Program-made: the position numbers and the translations under genes
NCBI RefSeq assembly: GCF_900277125.1
Contig: NZ_OPYN01000063.1
Location: forward strand, 1-64,000
Length of the DNA stretch: 64,000 bases
DNA from: Pseudomonas inefficax
GTDB lineage: Bacteria; Pseudomonadota; Gammaproteobacteria; Pseudomonadales; Pseudomonadaceae
Direction of reading: 5' to 3'
The notes under the pieces: model-generated
Seen by the model: only the letters and a program-made list of their open reading frames with translations
What the model was told of the DNA's origin: nothing
Databases searched by the model: none
In this document: positions 17,260-24,871 of the stretch, one piece after another
Position numbering within the stretch: the first letter of the stretch is position 1
How the letters are laid out: every line of letters starts with the position of its first letter

Positions 17260-17364
17260 GCAAGCGATCCGCGTATCCTGTGGGAGCGGCTTTAGCCGCG
17301 AAGAATCCAACGCGGTGCATGGCACCGGCTGCGCCGGTGTTCGCGGCTAAAGCCGCTCCCACAG
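17260..17364. repeat. inside-out REP composite element, copy 1
   Basis: REP arms TGTGGGAGCGGCTTTAGCCG and their mirror lie with CCCACA ends outside and TTCGCGG ends inside, the reverse of the usual pairs in this window. Between them is an asymmetric core with an inner hairpin (CACCGGCTGCGCCGGTG) and the segment GAATCCAACGCGGTGCATGG. The 105 bp here are the reverse complement of 44440-44544 with three mismatches. Similarity continues about 17 bp past one arm into non-palindromic sequence. Confidence 0.9.
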
Positions 17365-17401
17365 GGTCCCTGCTAATTCAATAAGTTATGTGCAGTTCCA
17401 A

Positions 17402-17423
17402 GAGAGCGGGCACGCCCGCTCTC
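17402..17423. repeat. single REP-like hairpin
   Basis: GAGAGCGGGCACGCCCGCTCTC is a perfect 11-bp palindrome followed by ACAGG, that is, one REP arm on its own. It lies about 20 nt downstream of the SIMPL gene stop and may end or stabilise its mRNA. Confidence 0.6.
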
Positions 17424-17443
17424 ACAGGTGTTTCGTGGTTCCT

Positions 17444-18160
17444 TTAAGGCATCTGCACTTCGATCAGGCCATCGGCATTCATGCTCACCTCACTGGTCCC
17501 GGCCTCGATATCCGGCGCCGGTGCCGACTCATCAGCCCCCATGGCCTTCATCGCCATCGGCGCACTGCGCAGGTACGGGCGTGGGTAACCGCTGCTGTTC
17601 AGGTTCAGACTGACCACTTTGTAACCCTTGCCACCCAGCGCCTCGGTAGCCAATTGCGCGCGCGCCTTGAAGGCATCCACCGCATCCTTGAGCAGTGCAT
17701 CCTCGCTAGCCTTGCGCGTAGCCGGGGCGATGGAGAAGTCCATGCCACCCATCTTCAGCTCTTGCAGCAGGTCGGCGGTCAGCTGCGAGAGGGCCGGGAA
17801 GTTGGCGCTTTCCAGGCGCAACTCGGCACGCTCGCGCCAGCCGGTGATCTTCTGGCCCTTGCTGTCATATACCGGGTAGCTGTTGCGGCTGCCCTGGCTG
17901 ATCTTCACGTCCTTGACCTGGCGCGACTGCTGTACGGCCTTGTTCATGGTTTCGGTGATCTGCTTGGCGAGCTTGCCCGGGTCGGTGTTCTGCGCTTCGC
18001 TGTATAGGGTAACGACCATCAGGTCGCGCGCCACTTCCTTGCTGACTTCGGCACGCAGCGAGACCTGGTTGTAGCGCGGCTCATCGGCAGCCAGTGCCGG
18101 CAGGCTGGCGAGCAGGCCGCAGGACAGGATCAGGGCGGTGCCGCGACGTGGGATTTGCAT
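17444..18160 (-). CDS. SIMPL-domain (DUF541) periplasmic protein
   Basis: A 238-residue exported protein has a signal peptide (GTALILSCGLLASLPALAAD) and the SIMPL/DUF541 fold. Characteristic parts are RYNQVSLRAEVSKEVARDLM, the tyrosine- and glycine-rich YPVYDSKGQKITGWRERAEL and KGYKVVSLNLNSSG. Relatives form oligomers and are linked to oxidative stress defence (E. coli YggE), but the molecular role is unclear. It is divergent from roxS and monocistronic. Confidence 0.88.
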   Translation of the reverse strand: MQIPRRGTALILSCGLLASLPALAADEPRYNQVSLRAEVSKEVARDLMVVTLYSEAQNTDPGKLAKQITETMNKAVQQSRQVKDVKISQGSRNSYPVYDSKGQKITGWRERAELRLESANFPALSQLTADLLQELKMGGMDFSIAPATRKASEDALLKDAVDAFKARAQLATEALGGKGYKVVSLNLNSSGYPRPYLRSAPMAMKAMGADESAPAPDIEAGTSEVSMNADGLIEVQMP

Positions 18161-18362
18161 GTGGTACTCCTTGGCAATATAAGGCGTGGGTTGTGGTCAT
18201 CCATTCCACGCATGGCCCATCAGACCGGCAACAGTGTAGTGGGTTCAAAAGTGCCATCATCAACCTGTGACAAAGTGTGGCGCTTTGCCGCATCGCTGCA
18301 GCGAGGCGCCCGGCTTCGGTATACTCCAGCCGATTTTTCTGGAGCACTCATCAGGAGAGCTC

Positions 18363-19619
18363 ATGCTCGCCGCCGTACAACCGCTGTCTGCTACTCGCCA
18401 GAACCTCTGGCGCCTGACCGTCATTCGGGTCCTGGTCCTGGCTGCCCAGGCCGGCTCCGTGGGGGTCGCCTACTGGACCGAGCTGCTGCCCTTGCCCTGG
18501 CTGTCGCTGGCCGGCACCTTGGCCTTGTCTTCGCTGCTGTGCGCCTTCACGGCGCTGCGCCTGCGCCTGTCGTTGCCGGTCACCGAGCTGGAGTATGCCC
18601 TGCAACTGGCCTGCGACCTGCTGATCCACAGTGCCTTGCTGTATTACTCCGGCGGCTCGACCAACCCGTTCGTGTCGTATTACCTGGTGCCGCTGGCGAT
18701 TGCCGCAGTCACCTTGCCGTGGCTGTATTCGCTGATCCTGTCCGGCATTGCCCTGACCGCCTACAGCCTGCTGCTGGTGCAGTTCTACCCGCTCGAAGGC
18801 CTGCCGATGGCGCGGGACAAGATGCAGGTCTATGGCATGTGGTTGAGCATTGCCCTGGCCGCCGCGGTGATCACCTTCTTTGCCGCGCGCATGGCCGAAG
18901 AGTTGCGCCGCCAGGAGCAGCTGCGTTCCGAGCGGCGTGAAGAAAGCCTGCGCGACGAGCAACTGCTGGCCGTGGCCACCCAGGCTGCCGGTGCCGCCCA
19001 TGAGCTGGGCACGCCGTTGGCGACCATGAGCGTGCTGCTGAACGAAATGCGCCAGGACCACGCCGACCCGCTGCTGCAGGAGGACCTGCAGATCCTTCAG
19101 GACCAGGTGAAGCTGTGCAAGGAAACCCTGCAACAGCTGGTACGCGCCGCCGAAGCCAACCGCCGCCTGGCCGTGGTGGAGCAGGACGTGACGGCCTGGC
19201 TGGACGAAGCGCTCAACCGCTGGCACCTGATGCGCCCGGAAGCCAGCTACCGCTTCCAGCGCCTGCGCGACGGCCAGGTGCCGCGCCTGATCCCGCCGCC
19301 GGACCTGACCCAGGCGCTGTTGAACCTGTTGAACAATGCCGCCGATGCCTGTCCCGATGACCTTGAAGTGCGCCTGGACTGGGACGCCCATGACATCGTC
19401 ATCAGCATCCGCGACCATGGCCCCGGCGTGCCGCCGGCCATCGCCGAAGCCATCGGCAAACCCTTCATTACCACCAAAGGCAAAGGCTTCGGCCTGGGCC
19501 TGTTCTTGAGCAAGGCCAGCGTGACCCGTGCGGGCGGTTCGGTGAAACTCTATAGTCATGAACAGGGTGGCACCCTGACCGAACTGCGCCTGCCCTATGG
19601 CAAGCGAGGAGATGAATGA
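18363..19619 (+). CDS. roxS: redox-sensing histidine kinase RoxS (RegB/PrrB family)
   Basis: This is a 418-residue inner-membrane sensor kinase. About six N-terminal helices contain the quinone-site motif GGSTNPFVSYYLVPLA (97-112). The H-box AAHELGTPLATMSVLL has the phospho-acceptor His213. Cys252 in QVKLCKETL matches the redox-active Cys of RegB. The ATPase domain shows NLLNNAADA, DHGPGVP and GKGFGLGLFLSKA. The ATG at 18363 has AGGAGA upstream. It overlaps roxR by 4 nt, so the two are coupled. In P. putida RoxS/RoxR controls respiratory-chain genes by redox state. Confidence 0.95.
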   Translation: MLAAVQPLSATRQNLWRLTVIRVLVLAAQAGSVGVAYWTELLPLPWLSLAGTLALSSLLCAFTALRLRLSLPVTELEYALQLACDLLIHSALLYYSGGSTNPFVSYYLVPLAIAAVTLPWLYSLILSGIALTAYSLLLVQFYPLEGLPMARDKMQVYGMWLSIALAAAVITFFAARMAEELRRQEQLRSERREESLRDEQLLAVATQAAGAAHELGTPLATMSVLLNEMRQDHADPLLQEDLQILQDQVKLCKETLQQLVRAAEANRRLAVVEQDVTAWLDEALNRWHLMRPEASYRFQRLRDGQVPRLIPPPDLTQALLNLLNNAADACPDDLEVRLDWDAHDIVISIRDHGPGVPPAIAEAIGKPFITTKGKGFGLGLFLSKASVTRAGGSVKLYSHEQGGTLTELRLPYGKRGDE

Positions 19620-20179
19620 TGAGCGAAGAAAACCAGGTCGAAGGCGAAGAGCTGCCGCACCTGCTGCTGGTGGATGACGATGCCACCTTCACCCGGGTCA
19701 TGGCCCGTGCCATGAGCCGCCGCGGTTTCCGCGTGAGCACTGCCAGCTCTGCCGAAGAAGGGTTGATCCTGGCCCAGCAGGACCTGCCGGACTACGCCAC
19801 GCTGGACCTCAAGATGGATGGCGACTCCGGGCTGGTGCTGCTGCCCAAGCTGCTGGAGCTGGACCCGGAAATGCGCGTGGTGATCCTGACCGGTTACTCG
19901 AGCATTGCCACCGCGGTGGAAGCGGTCAAGCGCGGCGCGTGCAACTACCTGTGCAAGCCGGCCGATGCCGATGATGTGCTGGCGGCGCTGCTGTCGGAGC
20001 ACACCGACCTGGACACCCTGGTGCCGGAAAACCCGATGTCGGTCGACCGCCTGCAGTGGGAGCACATCCAGCGGGTGCTGAACGAACACGAAGGCAATAT
20101 CTCGGCCACCGCGCGGGCGCTGGGCATGCACCGGCGGACCTTGCAGCGCAAACTGCAGAAGCGCCCGGTTCGGCGCTGA
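19616..20179 (+). CDS. roxR: response regulator RoxR (RegA/PrrA family)
   Basis: This is a 186-187 residue regulator. The receiver domain has the acidic pocket LLLVDDDATF and phospho-acceptor Asp63 (TLDLKMDGDSG), with the conserved T and K in ILTGYSS and YLCKPADAD. A short linker leads to a Fis-type helix-turn-helix (NISATARALGMHRRTLQRKL), as in RegA and PrrA. Two adjacent ATGs (19616 and 19619) are possible; GAGGAG serves both. A REP pair follows directly. Confidence 0.95.
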   Translation: MMSEENQVEGEELPHLLLVDDDATFTRVMARAMSRRGFRVSTASSAEEGLILAQQDLPDYATLDLKMDGDSGLVLLPKLLELDPEMRVVILTGYSSIATAVEAVKRGACNYLCKPADADDVLAALLSEHTDLDTLVPENPMSVDRLQWEHIQRVLNEHEGNISATARALGMHRRTLQRKLQKRPVRR

Positions 20180-20185
20180 TTCAGT

Positions 20186-20284
20186 ACCGGCCTCTTCGCG
20201 GGTAAACCCGCTCCCACAGGTATTTCACAAGCCTCCAGACCTGTGCAGTACTTGTGGGAGCGGGTTTACCCGCGAAAGGGCCGC
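20186..20284. repeat. REP inverted pair downstream of roxR
   Basis: ACCGGCCTCTTCGCGGGTAA begins the left arm and the mirror arm ends in CGCGAAAGGGCCG. The TTCGCG ends lie outside and the spacer is about 34 nt. It begins 7 nt after the roxR stop. Confidence 0.92.
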
Positions 20285-20386
20285 AACTGACAGAAACTTC
20301 TCTTTATCACCCCTCGATCCCCGCAACTCCCGGCCGTTGGCGTATCATTAGCCGCCTAACGGCAACCCCTCCAGGATCGCTTGCGC

Positions 20387-21328
20387 ATGCTCGCCCTTCT
20401 TATCCAGACACTGAACATCACGGCACCGGTCTTCGCCATGCTGTTCATGGGCGTGCTGCTCAAACGTATTCGCCTGATCGACGACAATTTCAACCGCGTC
20501 GCCTCACAGCTGGTGTTCAACGTGTGCATGCCGGCGCTGCTGTTCCTCGGCATCTACCACGCCGACCTGGCCACGGCGGTCAAGCCCGGCGTCCTTCTCT
20601 ATTTCATTTTCGCCACCCTGGCCGGCTTCGCCATTGCCTGGGGCCTGGCCATCTGGCGCAGCCCGCTGGCCGACCGGGGCATCTATACCCAGGGCGCATT
20701 CCGCGGCAACAACGGCGTGATCGGCCTGGCTTTGGCCGCCAGTCTCTACGGCGACTACGGCATCTCCCTGGGGGCGGTGCTCGCCGGCCTGGTCATCCTC
20801 ATGTACAACTCGCTGTCGGCAGTGGTGCTGGCGGTGTACAGCCCGGACCTGAAGTCCGACCCGTGGAGCATCTGCAAAAGCATTTTCAGCAACCCGCTGA
20901 TCATCAGTGTGCTGGTGGCCACGCCCATGGCCTACGGCCAGGTACCGCTGCCCAACTGGCTACTGACCTCGGGCGACTACCTGGCGCAGATGACCCTGCC
21001 GCTGGCGCTGATCTGCATTGGTGGCACGCTGTCGCTGGCGGCGCTGCGCGACAGTGGCAGGCTGGCCATCGACGCCAGCCTGGTAAAGATGGTCTGGCTA
21101 CCGCTGTTCGGCACCCTCGGTGCCTGGCTGTGCGGCTTCCGCGGGGCCGAGCTGGGCATCCTGTTCCTGTACATCGGCAGCCCGACCGCAGCGGCCAGCT
21201 ACGTCATGGCACGGGCGGCCAACGGCAACCATGAGCTGGCGGCGTCGATCATCGTGATTACCACGCTGATGGCGGCGATCACCACCAACATCGGTATTTT
21301 CATCTTGCAGTGGGGCGGATGGATCTAG
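20387..21328 (+). CDS. AEC-family (auxin efflux carrier-like) transporter
   Basis: This is a 313-residue inner-membrane protein with about ten helices in two five-helix halves. Typical AEC parts are FAMLFMGVLLKRIRLIDD, SQLVFNVCMPALLFLGI, RGNNGVIGLALA and GSPTAAASYVMARAANGN. Relatives move malonate, malate and other organic acids; the substrate here is unknown. The ATG follows AGGA by ten bases; a TTG two codons upstream is also possible. It lies between two REP pairs, with the aromatic permease next on the same strand. Confidence 0.88.
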   Translation: MLALLIQTLNITAPVFAMLFMGVLLKRIRLIDDNFNRVASQLVFNVCMPALLFLGIYHADLATAVKPGVLLYFIFATLAGFAIAWGLAIWRSPLADRGIYTQGAFRGNNGVIGLALAASLYGDYGISLGAVLAGLVILMYNSLSAVVLAVYSPDLKSDPWSICKSIFSNPLIISVLVATPMAYGQVPLPNWLLTSGDYLAQMTLPLALICIGGTLSLAALRDSGRLAIDASLVKMVWLPLFGTLGAWLCGFRGAELGILFLYIGSPTAAASYVMARAANGNHELAASIIVITTLMAAITTNIGIFILQWGGWI

Positions 21329-21341
21329 ATCCTTGACTGCA

Positions 21342-21357
21342 AACAACACAAAAACAC
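21342..21357 (+). promoter_or_regulatory. candidate Hfq/Crc catabolite-repression motif in the aroP leader
   Basis: AACAACAC and AAAAACAC lie end to end about 26 nt before the aroP ATG. Each matches seven of eight positions of the AANAANAA target that Hfq and Crc bind in Pseudomonas mRNAs. The match is incomplete and the motif is further from the ribosome site than in many known targets. Confidence 0.3.
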
Positions 21358-21383
21358 AGCCTCACTGAGCTAAAGGACACTTC

Positions 21384-22742
21384 ATGCAAGACCAGAGCAC
21401 GCCCGAGCGGTTACAGCGCGGGCTGAAGAATCGCCATATCCAGCTGATCGCGTTGGGCGGGGCCATCGGTACCGGGTTGTTCCTGGGCATCGCCCAGACC
21501 ATTCAGCTGGCCGGCCCTTCCGTCCTGCTGGGCTACGCCATTGCCGGCCTCATGGCCTTCCTGATCATGCGCCAGCTCGGTGAAATGGTGGTTGAAGAGC
21601 CGGTGGCCGGCAGCTTCAGCCACTTCGCCCACCAGTACTGGAGCGAGTTCGCCGGCTTCGTTTCGGGCTGGAACTACTGGGTGGTGTACGTACTGGTCGG
21701 CATGGCCGAGCTGACAGCGGTGGGTATCTACGTTCAGTACTGGTGGCCAGGTTTCCCCACCTGGGCGACGGCGGCGATCTTCTTCGTGGTGATCAACCTG
21801 ATCAACCTGACCCAGGTGAAGGTCTACGGCGAGATGGAGTTCTGGTTCGCCCTGGTCAAGGTAGTGGCGATCGTCAGCATGATCGGTTTCGGCGCCTGGC
21901 TGCTGACCAGCGGCCATGGCGGCCCGGATGCCAGCGTGGCCAACCTCTGGCAGTACGGCGGCTTCTTCCCCAACGGCGTCACCGGCCTGGTGATGGCGCT
22001 GGCAGTGATCATGTTCTCGTTTGGCGGCCTGGAACTCGTGGGCATCACCGCCGCCGAGGCTGACAACCCGCGTCAGAGCATCCCCAAGGCCACCAACCAG
22101 GTGGTGTACCGCATCCTCATCTTCTACATCGGTGCCCTGGCGGTGCTGCTGTCGTTGTACCCATGGCAGAAGGTGGTGCAGGGTGGCAGCCCGTTCGTGA
22201 TGATCTTCCACGAGCTGGACAGTGACCTGGTGGCGACCATCCTCAATATCGTGGTGCTGACGGCTGCGCTATCGGTGTACAACAGCTGCGTGTACGCCAA
22301 CAGCCGCATGCTTTTCGGCCTGGCCAGCCAAGGCGACGCACCGCGTCAGTTGCTGAAGGTAAGCCGTAGCGGCGTACCGCTGACCGCGCTGGGTGTGTCG
22401 GCGTTCGCTACCGGGCTGTGCGTGGTGATCAACTACCTGATGCCGGGCGAGGCCTTTGGTTTGCTGATGGCCCTGGCGGTGTCGGCGCTGGTGATCAACT
22501 GGGCGAGCATCAGCATTACCCACCTGAAGTTCCGCAAGGCCAAGCTGGCGGCCGGGATTACCCCCTTCTACAAGAGCTGGGGGCACCCGGTCACCAACTA
22601 CCTTTGCCTGGCGTTCATCGTGCTGATCCTGGTGGTGATGTACCTGACCCCGCCGATTCGCATCTCGGTGATGCTGATCCCTGGGTGGATCCTGCTGCTG
22701 TGGGTCGCCTTCAAGATGAAGAAGGCTCGCCAGGCCAGGTAG
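21384..22742 (+). CDS. aroP: aromatic amino acid permease AroP-type
   Basis: This is a 452-residue APC-superfamily symporter with about 12 helices. Its sequence follows E. coli AroP very closely: RGLKNRHIQLIALGGAIGTG, LIMRQLGEMVVEEPVAGSFS, SGWNYWVVYVLVGMAELTAV, FSFGGLELVGITAAEADNPR and SVYNSCVYANSRMLFGLA. It imports Phe, Tyr and/or Trp with protons. AAGGA precedes the ATG, and the leader holds an A-rich candidate Crc site. A REP pair follows the stop. Confidence 0.93.
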   Translation: MQDQSTPERLQRGLKNRHIQLIALGGAIGTGLFLGIAQTIQLAGPSVLLGYAIAGLMAFLIMRQLGEMVVEEPVAGSFSHFAHQYWSEFAGFVSGWNYWVVYVLVGMAELTAVGIYVQYWWPGFPTWATAAIFFVVINLINLTQVKVYGEMEFWFALVKVVAIVSMIGFGAWLLTSGHGGPDASVANLWQYGGFFPNGVTGLVMALAVIMFSFGGLELVGITAAEADNPRQSIPKATNQVVYRILIFYIGALAVLLSLYPWQKVVQGGSPFVMIFHELDSDLVATILNIVVLTAALSVYNSCVYANSRMLFGLASQGDAPRQLLKVSRSGVPLTALGVSAFATGLCVVINYLMPGEAFGLLMALAVSALVINWASISITHLKFRKAKLAAGITPFYKSWGHPVTNYLCLAFIVLILVVMYLTPPIRISVMLIPGWILLLWVAFKMKKARQAR

Positions 22743-22750
22743 GTAAAACG

Positions 22751-22854
22751 GTACCGGCCTCTTCGCGGGCACGCCCGCTCCCACAGGAACTGCGCAGGTC
22801 TCAGAGCCTGTAGCGTCCCTGTGGGAGCGGGCGTGCCCGCGAAGAGGCCGGTAC
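22751..22854. repeat. REP inverted pair between convergent genes
   Basis: GTACCGGCCTCTTCGCGGGC opens the left arm and the mirror arm closes with GAAGAGGCCGGTAC, so the two ends pair over at least 20 bases. It lies between the converging aroP and carboxymuconolactone decarboxylase-like genes. Confidence 0.93.
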
Positions 22855-22861
22855 AGGCTAC

Positions 22862-23233
22862 CTATTGATAACTGTCGATCACTTCCTGGGCTGCCCTGAA
22901 CGCATCGATCGCCGCCGGCACCCCCGCATACACTGCGCAATGCAGTAACGCTTCGCGAATCTCCTCCACCGTACAGCCATTGTTCAACGCCCCGCGCACA
23001 TGCCCCTTCAGCTCCTGCGGGCACTTGAGCGCTGTCAGTGTCGCCAGGGTAATCAGGCTGCGGGTTTTCAACGGCAACCCGTCGCGGGCCCACACGCTGC
23101 CCCAGGCATGTTCGTTGACAAAGTCCTGCAGCGGCTGGGTAAAGTCGGTGGCATTGCCCAAGGCGCGGTCGACGAACGCATCGCCCATCACCTGGCGCCG
23201 AATCTGTTCGCCGGTTTTCTTGCTATCAGCCAT
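22862..23233 (-). CDS. carboxymuconolactone decarboxylase family protein
   Basis: The 123-residue protein belongs to the CMD/AhpD fold in its PcaC-like form. GDAFVDRALGNATDFTQPLQ and LPLKTRSLITLATLTAL match PcaC, and HVRGALNNGCTVEEIREALL with HCAVYAGVPAAIDAF completes the core. The Cys-x-x-Cys of AhpD peroxidases is absent. It may decarboxylate a gamma-carboxymuconolactone-like compound, but no protocatechuate genes adjoin it. AAGGAAAAC precedes the chosen ATG; a longer open frame upstream overlaps the exchanger gene. It lies 10 nt after that gene. Confidence 0.88.
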   Translation of the reverse strand: MADSKKTGEQIRRQVMGDAFVDRALGNATDFTQPLQDFVNEHAWGSVWARDGLPLKTRSLITLATLTALKCPQELKGHVRGALNNGCTVEEIREALLHCAVYAGVPAAIDAFRAAQEVIDSYQ

Positions 23234-23243
23234 GTTGTTTTCC

Positions 23244-24329
23244 TTAGTGTTGGCGGCGCCAGGCTCGTGCGGTGGTGTACAGCAACACCATGGCGAGCAC
23301 CGGCAGTACATAGAACAGCATCAATCGCTCCAGGCGGCCGGCCAGTGGCATGCCCATGGTGAACGCGGCTACATGCAGCCCATAGGCCAGGTACAGGCAG
23401 AGGAACACCAGGCCTTCGGCGCGGGTGATGCGGTAACCGGAATAGAACACCGGCAGGCTCAGCACAGCAACACCCAGCATTACCGGCAGGTCGAAGGCCA
23501 AGGCATTGGGCGAGATCGACAGCGGCTCGGGAGTGACCAGTGCGGTCAGGCCCAGTACGGCCAGCAGGTTGAACAGGTTGCTGCCGATCACTGTGCCCAC
23601 GGCGATTTCCCGTTCGCCGCGCAGGGCGGCGATCAGCGCAGCGGCCAGTTCCGGCAGAGAAGTGCAGATGGCAACGACGGTCAGCCCGATGATGCGCTCG
23701 GACAGCCCCAGGTCGGTGGCCACCTCCACGGCGGCCTCCAGCAACAAATGGCCTGCCAGGCTCAGCAGACCCAGGCCGGCCAGCACCTGCAGCAGCGTGC
23801 CCGACCAGAAGCGCCCGGTGCTGCTGGTGACGGTGGCCGGTGCGGGGTAGGTGCGGGCGTAGTGGCGCGACTGGTGCCAAAGCATTGCCAGGTAGCCGAC
23901 CAGGCCGATCAGCAGCAGCCCCCCTTCGAGCCGGCCCAGGTGGCCGTTGGCGGACAACGCGTAGACCAGGCCGCTGGCGACGATCATCAGGGGAATGTCC
24001 AGGCGCACCAGTTGCCGCGACACGCGCAGCGGGATTATCAGCGCGGCCAGGCCGAGAATGACCAGTACGTTGAAGATGTTGCTGCCGATCACGCTGCCCA
24101 CCGCCACATCTGGCGCGCCCTGGTAGGCAGCCTGCAGGCTCACGGTCAATTGCGGGGCAGTACTGCCGAAGGCCACCAGGCTCAGGCCGATGATCAGCGG
24201 GCGTACATGCAGGCGCTGGGCCAGGCGCAGGGCTGCGCGCACCAGCAGTTCGGCACCGCCGATCAGCAACAGCAGCGCGATGCCCAGTTGCAGGAGGCTG
24301 AAGGTGGGAAGGGTAGCCAGGTCGAAAAT
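23244..24329 (-). CDS. sodium/calcium (cation) exchanger family protein, ATT start
   Basis: This is a 361-residue inner-membrane antiporter of the CaCA superfamily with two inverted repeats: GSTAPQLTVSL...GSVIGSNIFNVLVILG and CTSLPELAAAL...GTVIGSNLFNLLAVLG. The first repeat has Gln (residue 60) where exchangers usually have the ion-binding Glu; the second keeps Glu. No ATG, GTG or TTG lies near the true N-terminus. The frame continues upstream of a TTG at 24269 with FDLATLPTFSLLQLGIALL, a good first helix, to an ATT exactly 7 nt after GGAG, so ATT is taken as the start. It follows the RlpA-like gene by 18 nt. Confidence 0.85.
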   Translation of the reverse strand: MFDLATLPTFSLLQLGIALLLLIGGAELLVRAALRLAQRLHVRPLIIGLSLVAFGSTAPQLTVSLQAAYQGAPDVAVGSVIGSNIFNVLVILGLAALIIPLRVSRQLVRLDIPLMIVASGLVYALSANGHLGRLEGGLLLIGLVGYLAMLWHQSRHYARTYPAPATVTSSTGRFWSGTLLQVLAGLGLLSLAGHLLLEAAVEVATDLGLSERIIGLTVVAICTSLPELAAALIAALRGEREIAVGTVIGSNLFNLLAVLGLTALVTPEPLSISPNALAFDLPVMLGVAVLSLPVFYSGYRITRAEGLVFLCLYLAYGLHVAAFTMGMPLAGRLERLMLFYVLPVLAMVLLYTTARAWRRQH

Positions 24330-24347
24330 GGTCGGACTCCTGTCGCG

Positions 24348-24728
24348 TCAGTCGCTAAGCCCTTGTACTCGCACGCGCGCGGTTCCGCTACGGATCATGC
24401 CGATTTTTTCTGCGGCGGCACGTGAAAGATCGATCAGGCGGCCGCGGGTATGGGGGCCACGGTCGTTGATGCGCACCACGACGCTACGCTGGTTGGCCAG
24501 GTTGGTCACTCGTACCCGCGTGCCGAAAGGCAGGCTGCGGTGTGCGGCGGTGAGGCCATGCTGGTTGAACGGCTCGCCGCTGGCGGTGCGTTTGCCGTGG
24601 TGGCGAGCGCCGTAATAGGAAGCAGTGCCGGTCTTGTCGTAGCCGTTGGGGTCGACGTCGATGTCCTGGCTGGCGCAGCCGGCCAGCAGGGAGAAGAGGG
24701 CGAGGGTGCTCAGGGATCGCTTTAGCAA
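24348..24728 (-). CDS. small RlpA-like lipoprotein
   Basis: The 126-residue protein has a lipobox (SLLAGC, Cys18) and a double-psi beta-barrel as in Rlp[40 protein letters not shown] and [19 protein letters not shown], with the catalytic-site Asp in NDRGP. It lacks the SPOR domain of full-length RlpA. RlpA relatives cleave naked glycan strands. The TTG at 24728 is preferred because GGAG lies 8 nt upstream and it gives a compact signal peptide; an ATG at 24752 touches the REP element and has no ribosome site. Confidence 0.85.
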   Translation of the reverse strand: MLKRSLSTLALFSLLAGCASQDIDVDPNGYDKTGTASYYGARHHGKRTASGEPFNQHGLTAAHRSLPFGTRVRVTNLANQRSVVVRINDRGPHTRGRLIDLSRAAAEKIGMIRSGTARVRVQGLSD

Positions 24729-24751
24729 CTCAGATGCTCCGATATGGCCCA

Positions 24752-24832
24752 TTCGCGGCTAAAGCCGCTCCCACAGGTACATCACCGCTTCGAGAGCAGC
24801 GCTGTACCTGTGGGAGCGGCTTCAGCCGCGAA
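24752..24832. repeat. REP inverted pair between gatB and the RlpA-like gene
   Basis: TTCGCGGCTAAAGCCGCTCC and its mirror (GGAGCGGCTTCAGCCGCGAA) surround a 23-nt spacer, and the inner ends AGGTAC/GTACCT pair further. The arm type GGCTAAAGCC is otherwise seen only in the inside-out composite elements. Confidence 0.9.
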
Positions 24833-24833
24833 C

Positions 24834-24848
24834 GAGGGCGAAGCCCTC
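24834..24848 (-). terminator. short hairpin after gatB
   Basis: GAGGGCGAAGCCCTC is a 6-bp stem with a 3-nt loop, about 23 nt downstream of the gatB stop and touching the REP pair. It may add to termination; there is no T run. Confidence 0.35.
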
Positions 24849-24871
24849 GCAGGACTACAGGGATAAAACAA

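Noticed and set aside
17297..17340. GG-N10-GC match to a sigma-54 promoter on the minus strand inside the composite repeat
   Set aside because: The match falls in the inner hairpin of a repeat present elsewhere without a nearby gene in the right place, and the flanking consensus bases are poor.
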